A DNA stretch of 64,000 nucleotides from the NCBI GenBank assembly GCA_944989445.1, contig CALYLW010000323.1:124001-188000 (forward strand). Direction: 5' to 3'. The notes beneath the pieces were generated by a model. The model did not search any database. It was not told the DNA's origin and saw only the letters and a program-made list of their open reading frames with translations. This document shows, one piece after another, positions 56,101-64,000 of the stretch (positions are counted from its first letter, which is position 1; each line of letters opens with the position of its first letter). This DNA is from Ampullaceana balthica. Its lineage: Eukaryota > Mollusca > Gastropoda > Lymnaeidae. Position numbers and translations under genes: made by a program.

Positions 56101-57844
56101 AAATTCGTTGAATGTCTGTGTTTGCACATGGACTCTCGTTTTAGTGAAAGCGATTTGTTGCAATGGCGAATATTTGAGATGTCAGCGTTAGTCAACACGT
56201 CAAATTTTAATTATGGACAAGCAGAACTTGGTGGACTATACTTTCTAGATACAGGGAATTTCTTTAAAAGCTATGAAGACATTTTGCCGAAACTTATGGA
56301 TCAGTATCGTAATGTAAGATTTGTGCTTGCATAAAAAAATAAATGTGGGTTGATGCAGACTTTCGACCAGGTGATTCAGTTTGTCATGATGGAGGAACAA
56401 TTCAACGACATTGCCATCCTGTTGTATATTTGTGCTACATTTCTTGCATCGAGCGCTGATTGCGAACCTCGACTCAGCCTAATGAATTCTATAAAAGTAA
56501 AATCTAGAAATAGATTGGAGGAGTTACATTTAGACATGCTTATGAGGATTAAATTTTGTCAGAAAGATGGACATCAGATCAACCTTGACGAAGTCTATAA
56601 AAGATGGATATCGTTGAAAGACAGACGCCAGAGTGCCTCCAGAATATATTAGCGGCATATGGCATTTGGTTGCTTTAGTACATGATAAATACCGTTCAAC
56701 GGGAATAAACATTTCTAATTCTTGTTTATTTAATTATAATCTACTATATTACTATTTTGATAAAAGTTTTTGTCACATAAAGTATATCGGTCCAATTGAT
56801 GCATGTATTTTTGTGGGATGTCAAAAATTTTCACACAAAAAATGTTACACTGTGAAACTTTGCACACGAGTTTTTTATTTTGCACAACAACCGGAAAACC
56901 TTAGAGGGAACATTGGTCATAAGTAACATTTATTAAACGTACTTGTCGAAAATCAAAATAACACTGGAATGTCTTCTTTATATGACATCTTTTAACCAAC
57001 AACGCAAACAGATAAGTGTATTGTCATTATTTGGTTCAATTGAGTGGGTCTTATCGACAATATAATAAGCAAAGCTGAACAATCATTCACATAGCTTTAG
57101 ATTGTCTCAGCTGAAGTTTCTGATACTGTAGTGTATGTTTCGTATGTAGGTGATATGTAAGCGAAGTGTTAGAACCATGGTAGCAATGCTCCGTTTAAGC
57201 AGCGCGTCTGCGCAGACATTTGACCGACACCACGCAGGAGTTTAGAATCCCTGCGCAGCAAATTTTGTAAAATATTGCTCAAAAAAATTGACGTTGAGCA
57301 ACTTTGCACACGGACCAACAAAGCTTAGACTTATAGGGAACATTGCATTTTAGGCAAACAATTTCTCTCAATATACACAACATTTATCAACATTTTTAAC
57401 ATTCATGTCATTCAATAGTTTAAAACCAAAATGTTCGTGTAATCGTCCGGAAATTAGTTTATATTTATCGGCCGAAATATTTCACTTTTTGACTTCCAGT
57501 ACATTTATAAGTGGTGGGTCGATTAATTGTTAAAAGAAAATTTAATCGTTAACAATTTTTAATGATTAATCGAGAAATTAATAGTTAATTTCCGCAGCCC
57601 TAATATATATATATATATATATACAGTGCTTTTTTTTGACGGTACCGGCACCTTTTTGGGGAAAAAATTATTACTTTTCTTGTTTTTAACATTTATTATT
57701 ATTGGTCAATTATAAAATAAAATTGTTTTAGACATACTGTATCTTTGCAGTTGTGATTTAGCTTGCATTGAGGTGCGAACTGGTAGTTAAAACTTAGGCA
57801 ATCCATCACTGAGTACCGGCACCTAATTTTTTACAAAAAAGCAC

Positions 57845-57877
<33 letters not shown>

Positions 57878-60800
57878 TAGGGCAGCGGAAATTAACGATT
57901 AATTTCTCGATTAATCGTTAAAAATTTTTATCGATTAAAATTATTTTAACCGATAAAAATTCAATTAAAATTTAAGAAAATATTTATAATATTTTAAATT
58001 TTTTTATGAATAAATAATTAATAATTAATAATAATTTATATATTTTTTTACGTACAAACTTCTCCCGCGTAATATTATAATTTATTTTATTACTTTATGT
58101 GGACCGGCAGACGTCAACTAAACAATGGCTGACAGCATCAGCGTAGTTAAATTTAAACATATAACTAGAAAGTTGAGCAAAAAGTTTGTTTTTAAGCTAA
58201 CTACGGATGGCAAAGTCGAAGATGGTGAAAAAGTTTACTGTTTTCACTGCCATAAACAATTCTCTTTTAAAGGATCAAATACATCGCTGACGTACCACCT
58301 TCAGCACAAACATCCGATCAAGTATCAACACATTTTCATAAAATTTAGTTCAAAATATTCTGAATTTTTAATGTCCCTGAGAAATGTTCAGTTTAATGAC
58401 GTCATAAATTTCTATATTTGGCTTTAATCGAAATTATCGATTAATTAATTGATAATTTTTCAAAAGTTAACGATTAAATTTAAATTAATCGATAACAGCC
58501 CTAATATATAATATATATATAGATATATATACAGTGGTACCTTGAGATACGACTGCCCTGACACATGAGTTATTTGATATACGAGCTGTCGAGCGAGCGC
58601 AGTTTTGTTTTGAAATACGAGCAAAATTTGAGATACGAGCACTCTCAGGAACTGACGACCGATGAATTACAAGAGTTACATTTGCAGCAGCATTCGGGGG
58701 TTCTGCAAGAAATTCGTTTTGAGGAAGAGCCAGAGGTGGAGGAGGTTATCTCTACAAGTGAGATAAAAGAGATCTTGGGAATGTGGGAGAGAGTTTCACA
58801 GCTTGTGGAAAAGAAACACCCTGAAAAAGTTGCAAATGGTTGTGGATCGGAGCTATATAATGACACTTGCCTAACTCATTTCCGCAGCATTCTGAAAGGG
58901 AGGAAGAAACAAACCTCCTTGGACAGTTGTTTTTGTTTTTTTTTAATCAGGCAAAAAAGGCAAAGACCAGTGAAGAGAAAAGCAGTTACTAAAATTAAGC
59001 ATACAGTAGCATTTAAGTTGTGTGTAAGTTACATTTAATAGACCAAAATACTAATATGTATGTACACTTTATAATACCAGTTGTTGTTTATTTTTTTGCT
59101 TTACATTCTCTTTTTATTATGTTTTTATACGATAGTTGTCATTTATATATACATTTTTCTTATTCAAAAACACGTAACAAAACAATTAGGGGTGGCAAAT
59201 TTTTAGGCTGGAACGGATTAATGGCATTTCAATTAATTTCAATGGTGAAAATTGCTTTGAAATACAAGCAAATTGACATACGAGCAAGGTTACGGAACGA
59301 ATTAAAGTCGTATCTCGAGGTACCACTGTATATATATGTATATATATCTCTATACATATAAGACGCATTTGTTGTCTGTCTGTTCCCTTATAACTCAAGA
59401 TCCAGACAACCAAATAACGTGAAATTTGGTACACGTACACAAAATTATACCGGAAAGGTTATTAAACAGGTTTCGTTCTATATATATAAGATACTGGGGA
59501 CCGGGGGCCCAAAATGTAGTTTTTCCTTATAAGAGCTATATCAAATAAAAATTATTGAAAATTTAGACGTAAAATAATGACGCAAAATAATAAACATTTT
59601 GGTGTCGAGATTAACAAGAAGGCGATTATCGCCATAAAATAATTGTTTTGTTGTTGTTGCTTTGCTGTTGTTTCTTTGTTGTTGCTTTTGTGTTGTTTTT
59701 GCTGCTGTTGTTGTTGTTGTCCACATCCCTTGCCCTGCGACGACAATGTCCTTCATGTTGTTGTTGCTTTGTTGTTGTTGCTGTTGTTGTTGTTGTTGCT
59801 TTGTTGTTGTTGCTGTTGTAGTTGTTGTTTTGTTGTTGTTTTTGTTATTTTTGTTGTTGTTTTGTTGTTGTTTTGTTGATGTTGCTGTTTCTGTTGTTGT
59901 TGCTGTTGTTGTTAAACCCGTGAAAAGCCGGGTACTTGCCCCTAGTATATATATATATATATATACACTATATAATTTTTTATAAATTAGAATTTTTCAA
60001 AGCTATTTTCAGTGCAAAATTTAAAACACAACATATATTTTTAACAGATTAAAAGTAAATGTGTATTAATAAATTCCTGAAGTTTTAATGTCCTAATAAA
60101 GTAATAAACAGTTGTTTTTCAAGCTGTGTTGTAAGGCATTAATTCAGCAATGTATATGTAGGGAAGAGAACAAGGTATGGATTCACCTGAATTAATTCTT
60201 GGCAGCTACACCTACAGAGTTGGGCAAGATCCCATACAAGTCTTTGAAATCAAGGTATTACAGGAATAGAATTCCCCTTATCTCAAATATTAATCAAGTC
60301 TGTCTTTAAACAAACAAAAAATCAGTATTTTAGCTTTTTGAATTAATTTATGATTTGAGGTTGTCATCACTGAACTTGAACTATAGAAGTTCTAGTTTTT
60401 ATGGACAAAAAATAAAAGTCCATAGTAAATATATTTTCAATGCTTGTTGTTGGGGGGAGGGTATTGACCTTGGGGAAGCAGTTGCTTTCTAGTCTCAATC
60501 TGATATGTCATAGTCATAACAAAGAAAGATATTCATGACACGTAAGCAAAATAATAAGTTAAAGAATTGCTAATTATTATTTAGTATGTAACTTAAAATT
60601 GTGGTCTTGAAAAAAAAAGACATTGTCAAAACCATATAGTAAAAAAACCAATTCTTGATTCAGCTATTGTTTTAAATAAAATCTTACCTTACTTGATTTT
60701 ATTACTCTAAAAGTTTCCTCAACAAAAATCTCAAAGCCTTTTACACTTTAAACATAAAGTAATTGATCAAATATCTTTCCTAATTCCAAGGACCCTTTTT

Positions 60801-60955
60801 GTCTGATGAAATCAGTTACAAGTGATATCTGTGGAGTAAACCAACATGTATTTCATATCATCACCCTGAAGATTATGAACAACTATGGAAACACCGAATT
60901 TACATGTATTTATCGTCTAAGGGTGCATGGAAAGCCAGAATCACTAATTGATTGA
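50161..60955 (+). CDS. short SUN-domain protein (nuclear envelope LINC complex)
   Basis: Twelve coding exons join in frame: 50161-50193, 50521-50533, 51631-51645, 51847-51867, 52167-52200, 52433-52542, 52709-52803, 53302-53386, 54120-54232, 54475-54642, 60162-60254, 60791-60955 (TGA). Total about 314 aa. ATG at 50161 follows an in-frame TAG. Residues 1-58 are short, Arg/Cys-rich and nucleoplasmic by analogy. One or two hydrophobic stretches (about 60-82: FCACLTFYLLCSILMLGFLY) form the inner-membrane anchor. A short helix then leads to the SUN domain (about 126-310): ADYALESGGGSI, a Cys before SETY, VFGVPLWYHGSSPREVIQPD, GKCWAMDGPQG, LEHIPQELSP, SAPRDF, GSYTYRVGQDPIQVFEI and NTEFTCIYRLRVHG. 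SUN trimers bind KASH proteins across the perinuclear space. At 314 aa with almost no coiled coil it resembles SUN3/SPAG4/SUN5-type testis proteins more than SUN1/2. Exon 12 may include extra residues if its acceptor lies further in. Confidence 0.93.
55005..56915 (+). mobile_element. hAT element, CAATGTTCCCTTTAAG ends, perfect 8-bp duplication
   Basis: Left CAATGTTCCCTTTAAG and right CTTAGAGGGAACATTG are near-perfect inverted ends. GTCATAAG flanks both (54997-55004 and 56916-56923). It holds a large part of its transposase gene (55774-56652). The CGCAG-rich subterminal blocks match the MITEs at 8087 and 57184. It is nested inside the 54893-57602 element, which is itself inside SUN intron 10. 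Confidence 0.93.
55774..56652 (+). pseudogene. hAT transposase C-terminal half, one stop/frameshift
   Basis: Frame one (55774-56334, 186 codons) has YYEEQVRLYNDPVNKYCLEK, LRGQYLGENVHWSADVAKML and WRIFEMSALVN. A stop follows, then 56350-56652 in another phase with NDIAILLYICATFLASSADC and EPRLSLMNSIKVKSRNRLEE, the hAT dimerisation motif, then QINLDEVYKRWISLKDRR. Similar C-termini occur in zinc finger protein 862-like and KIAA1586-like hAT proteins. It belongs to the 55005-56915 element. The N-terminal zinc finger and part of the catalytic domain are missing. Confidence 0.85.
57184..57345. mobile_element. CAATGTTCC-family MITE
   Basis: A 162-bp unit with CAATGCTCCGTTTAAGCAGC and cttatagggaacattg ends. 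The flanks CATGGTAG and CATTTTAG agree at six of eight positions. The uninterrupted state (ggctaccatggttctaacac) is seen at about 45776-45795, confirming insertion. Confidence 0.85.
57624..57846. mobile_element. MITE with CAGTGCTTTTTT ends
   Basis: Left CAGTGCTTTTTTTTGACGGT and right acaaaaaagcactg are inverted. Inner ggtaccggcacctt and gtaccggcacctaa are direct copies. The flanks are TA/TG microsatellite, so the 8-bp duplication cannot be read. Confidence 0.75.
57878..58503 (+). mobile_element. hAT element of the TAGGGCTGCGG family with intact BED finger frame
   Basis: Ends TAGGGCAGCGGAAATTAACG and gataacagccctA match the 30239 and 45541 copies. The flanks are both ATATATA-rich, so the duplication is hidden in a microsatellite. 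ATTAATCG arrays lie inside each end. It carries the 58125-58427 BED finger frame. The 30239 copy, broken by a MITE, matches it along most of its length. Confidence 0.85.
58125..58427 (+). pseudogene. BED-type zinc finger of a hAT transposase, N-terminal fragment
   Basis: An ATG-initiated, 100-codon frame with one BED finger: KVYCFHCHKQFSFKGSN then [11 protein letters not shown], the C-x2-C ... H-x3-5-H pattern. BED fingers bind transposon ends. The frame then runs out in a terminal ATTAATCG array, so the catalytic domain is deleted. It may be translated as a stand-alone DNA-binding peptide, but no evidence shows expression. Confidence 0.75.
58532..59328 (+). mobile_element. Tigger (pogo) element, internally deleted
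   Basis: Ends CAGTGGTACCTTGAGATACG and cgtatctcgaggtaccactg are inverted, with TA flanks (58530-58531 and 59329-59330). Subterminal repeats of atacgagc are typical of Tigger. It keeps the 3' part of the transposase (58600-58960). Confidence 0.9.
58600..58960 (+). pseudogene. Tigger transposase C-terminus
   Basis: A plus-strand frame within the 58532 element reads LTTDELQELHLQQHSGVLQE, then EISTSEIKEILGMWERVSQL in part, and HFRSILKGRKKQTSLDSCF. This matches the C-terminal tail of TIGD1/Tigger2-type transposases (helix of LHLQQ, then ...LKRRQKQTSLDKF). The DDE catalytic core and HTH domain are absent. Confidence 0.85.
59347..59945 (+). mobile_element. non-autonomous Helitron-like element
   Basis: It begins TCTCTATACATATAAGACGC after an A and ends with a hairpin (ACCCG tgaaaag CCGGGT) 8 bp before a terminal CTAG followed by T (59942-59946). 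These are the three Helitron hallmarks: 5'-TC, 3' hairpin plus CTRR, insertion between A and T. There is no terminal inverted repeat. The middle (59640-59915) is a (GTT)n-rich array. Flanks are TATA microsatellite. Confidence 0.8.
59640..59915. repeat. (GTT)n-rich low-complexity array
   Basis: Long runs of GTTGTTGTT with GCT and TTT interruptions lie inside the Helitron-like element. They create poly-Cys/Val/Leu or poly-Gln open frames on either strand that are not genes. Confidence 0.9.
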
Positions 60956-61057
60956 ACAAGGAATATACATCAGTAAAATTGTCTGAACTCATGAATATTC
61001 CACAAGAAATTGTTTTTAGCCTGACCATATAACTTTTCTTTATAAATGGATTTTGGA

Positions 61058-61063
61058 AATAAA
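61058..61063 (+). terminator. candidate poly(A) signal of the SUN gene
   Basis: AATAAA lies 103 bp after the SUN stop codon, the nearest canonical hexamer in the right orientation. Confidence 0.5.
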
Positions 61064-63877
61064 TTTGAAAAGTTATTTTTAGCCCATTGGATTCTCTGAG
61101 GCTAAGGAAAGCAGTTAGATATTTTTCATATTTAAAAATTATTTGTTAGGAGTGTTACTAACTGGAATTATTTATTCTATTTGATCTTTGAAATTTTTTT
61201 ACATAACAAACACTTATTGTAGGTTATAGTATAATTTACAGCACTAACGAATACCAGTTTAAATCAATGTCTGTTCACATAAAAAATATACCTGTAGTTC
61301 AGTATTTATGACCTAAATATAGCTTATCTACTATTGGTAAACAGATGCATCTGTAGATGCATATGACAAATTACTTTATGAATTATTATTAATGTGGGAT
61401 ACATGTTCTTTTCATTCAAGCATGAGATGAGAGGTAAGAAGAGTTAGAGAGATATTTTTACAAATCAGGACATGACTTTGAAAAGAAATTATGTATACAT
61501 ACATTGATAATACTTTGATATATTAAAGAATTTTTTTAAAAATAAATGTGTTTCTATTTATTTGAAGTAGAAATTATTAAGGTTTTTCAAATGCATAAAT
61601 AACAATTTGAAAGAGTATTTATGTATTTATAACAAATTTGAACATCACTTTTGCAAAATGTAAGATCTTTATGTTTTATTCTAAAAATTGACCCTAAGTA
61701 TGAATATGAATGAATTTAGTCTCGAGATGTATGAAACAATAGTATTCAAGTACACTGAAAAATTTATTTATAAAATTATTTTTTTCTTACAAGATATTAA
61801 GTAACTCCCCTTCATACTTAAAAGACTCCCTTGAATCTCTTGTAACAGTGTTAGCAAAACAACTTTACTTTTCAAATATAACAAACACTTCATCTTTTAA
61901 TATGGTTTTATTGTCACTCCCTAAAATTAATTTAAACAATTTAAAAGAAATGAGAATAATTCCAGCATATTTACTTTCTGTCATCTAAAAATTCTCTTTT
62001 TGGGGAGTGTCAGTCAATCATTGTTCAGTACTGCATTCCTTCCAAGAACATAGTGAACGAGACATCTCGACATTGCAACAGAAATACAATGTAATATGAT
62101 TTATTTTTTTCCCATAACCTTAACTAATTCATGATAACTTACATCTAGTTGTGAATAATTTTTAATACAAGTATTTAGTTACTTCAAATAGTATTGTAAC
62201 TTAACTTCTATCAGTCTTTGATAGATCAATATCGACAACAGGGATATGGGGATATCAACTGAAAATAACTTGGCACAAAGGATTTTTATGATATATATAT
62301 ATATTATATATATACACACAAATGTTTATATACAGGTAACATTTCCATTACATCACATTTTTGGATAGTAATGACCTAAAATTAGGATACAAATTTAAAT
62401 CATTTAGAGTAAAGGTTATAAAAATTATTAAAGTAAATACATCACACATTTCTGCTTCCTGTTAAGAGGATTTATAATGTGTCACTACACTTCATAATCC
62501 TGTCACAAAAATTTATATAATTTACTTCGTTTAAACATACTTTTTCCTAGAATTTTTTAAAAAGTTTTTAGCTCCTTAATAACATAACAACCCTTGAGTA
62601 AAGACTAGAAGTTTAATAAGCATTGCAGTAAAAAATGGCATGTGACAATGGATCAATTAAATGAAAAACATAGTTCATGTAACATTTAAATGTATTAAAC
62701 CAGGTTATTTTACAAAAATAAAAGCAAGGAATCATTATGTTGAATAACAATAATAGATCTTAAAATTCTTGTCTTAAATTAAAAACATTTCAAATTACAT
62801 TATTAGTATTTTTGTTTTAAATATTTATATACAATCCTAATTTTAAAAAAGAAATAAAATGTAGAACATTGTAACAATTACATAGTCACAACTTTTAATT
62901 TCTTATTTATTAATTAAAATCTACTGTTAGTTTATAATTATAATATAAAAGTAAAAATTAGTATTTATTTTTAAAATGTTCAAGAATTTCTCAAACAATA
63001 GTTAGCTGATGAATGTTTTCAATTCATTTCTCTTACTCTGTAAAGTAGAAATATATTTTTAGGCATTTATAAAATGTGAGTAATTTATAATCAGTAAAAT
63101 ATCAAATGATATTGGACAGACATCTGATACAAGGAATTAATTCATCAGCCATTTATGATAAAGTTAAGTCAGTTTAGCTGTACATATTGTCTGTACACAT
63201 AAAAATCTTAATAAATATGTAGGAGGCGATGTCCTTAATAGAAATAATCCGTGATAAGGAAAATATACTCTATACTTAACATTGTTATTTAACTTAAAAG
63301 AGAGAGCTGTCATTTTCATACAATTAAGAGTATGAAAACAAAAGGAGATAGCAGAATAAGGGATTTGACTAGAATCTGTTTTATGTTTATAAGCACAGAA
63401 AAAAAAATTATTTATCACAATGTTACTAAAAATAGATGTTCATTATTCTTGGTGCCATTTAACAAAATACAATGAAATAACTGAGTGCACATTTTCTAAA
63501 CTCTGTAACTTCTCTTTCACTATACTAAATTAGACTATTGTTCTATAGGGGTTGGATGAAAACTTCTACACTCACCGGTGAACTACAAAGCTCATTATTC
63601 TAAATCATTCAAGATGTTCATTCCAACACAATCACTTGTAGTCAGTCACTTGATGAACTCTTGGATGACTAAAAAGTTCCCAAGCTTTTAGTTCTGCACT
63701 TACGTAAACAATAATCAAACACCAGCCCCGACTCCATCAACTATTGAACTGTTGCCCTGCACCCCCCCCCCACCCCACCTCAGGCTTGTGCATTTAAAAT
63801 TTAGATTAACAACCTATCCTAGTAAATTGCAGCCGACAAAGTTAACAATTACAATACTCTTCACTTACTATATTTTA
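61064..63877. other. 3' flank of the SUN gene, no gene seen
   Basis: AT-rich, low-complexity DNA with short TA tracts near 62295 and a C-run at 63762-63771. The open frame at 63164-63418 (-) has no recognisable motif. I see no RNA gene or transposon border with both ends. Confidence 0.45.
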
Positions 63878-64000
63878 CAGACTATAAGATGCAAATTTTT
63901 CTTCAAAAAAATTACTTCCGAAATTTAGGTGCGTATTATACTAAAAATTATTAAGTTAAAAATATTTGTCCTTCAAAATTCCTTAAAAATTATGGTGCAT
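63878..64000. repeat. partial MITE, CAGACTATAAGATGCA end
   Basis: Begins cagactataagatgcaaatt and contains ggtgcgtattatactaaaaa, words shared with 13050-13215. The right part lies beyond the window. Confidence 0.5.

Larger units (their letters stand above)
54893..57602 (-). mobile_element. hAT element of the TAGGGCTGCGG family, interrupted
   Basis: Read on the minus strand it begins at 57602 (tagggctgcggaaattaact) with ATTAATCG arrays at 57518-57585. It then matches 45740-46140 (gtgttagaaccatggtag, gttggttaaaagatgtcat). It ends in the ATTAACGATTAATTAATCG array at 54925-54970. Its left terminus is degraded (near 54893). Two CAATGTTCC-family elements interrupt it, at 55005-56915 and 57184-57345. 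Confidence 0.75.

Noticed and set aside
59541..59985. Poly-Gln or Cys/Val/Leu-rich proteins
   Set aside because: Artefacts of a (GTT)n array inside a Helitron-like element.

Overview
The window is eukaryotic. It is AT-rich, genes are split by GT-AG introns, there is no operon structure, and transposon remnants are dense. The gene set (a small heat shock protein, a nematode/mollusc-type membrane methyltransferase, a collagen prolyl 4-hydroxylase alpha subunit and a short SUN-domain protein) and the many hAT, Tigger and Helitron-like relics fit an invertebrate animal. A mollusc, perhaps a gastropod, is my best guess, but that is inference and not proven by any marker gene.

Layout. (1) 1-1282 (+): last coding exon of a small heat shock protein whose earlier exons lie left of the window. 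(2) 2927-6028: a complete hAT transposon with a perfect 8-bp target duplication. (3) 7575-13816 (-): six exons of a membrane-anchored methyltransferase-like protein; the true N-terminus was not found, and the introns are full of repeats. (4) 14491-16823: a second complete hAT element with an 8-bp duplication. (5) 17-25.7 kb: long gene-free DNA with a decayed hAT copy (19132-21430), a small tandem array and a tRNA-derived SINE. (6) 25727-46854 (-): a full prolyl 4-hydroxylase alpha gene rebuilt exon by exon, with a probable 5' UTR exon near 49.25 kb. It carries two pairs of alternative exons, one in the catalytic domain and one in the peptide-substrate-binding domain. (7) 49.2-50.2 kb: a probable bidirectional promoter region with four ACGTG hypoxia-response cores. 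(8) 50161-60955 (+): a complete short SUN-domain gene of 12 coding exons, about 314 aa, whose 5.5-kb tenth intron is a nest of at least seven transposons. (9) 60.9-64 kb: 3' flank with no recognisable gene.

The genes are not an obvious pathway. P4HA (ER lumen, procollagen proline hydroxylation) and SUN (nuclear envelope) are head-to-head neighbours and may share a promoter region. The strongest biological observation is the exon duplication in P4HA: two choices at each of two sites give up to four isoforms that differ in both substrate-binding and catalytic modules. The strongest mobile-DNA observations are eight elements whose 8-bp target duplications can be read directly, including one insertion whose empty site is preserved in a sister copy 28 kb away. 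Exon borders were called by eye from reading frame, splice dinucleotides and remembered family alignments. No search or RNA evidence was available.
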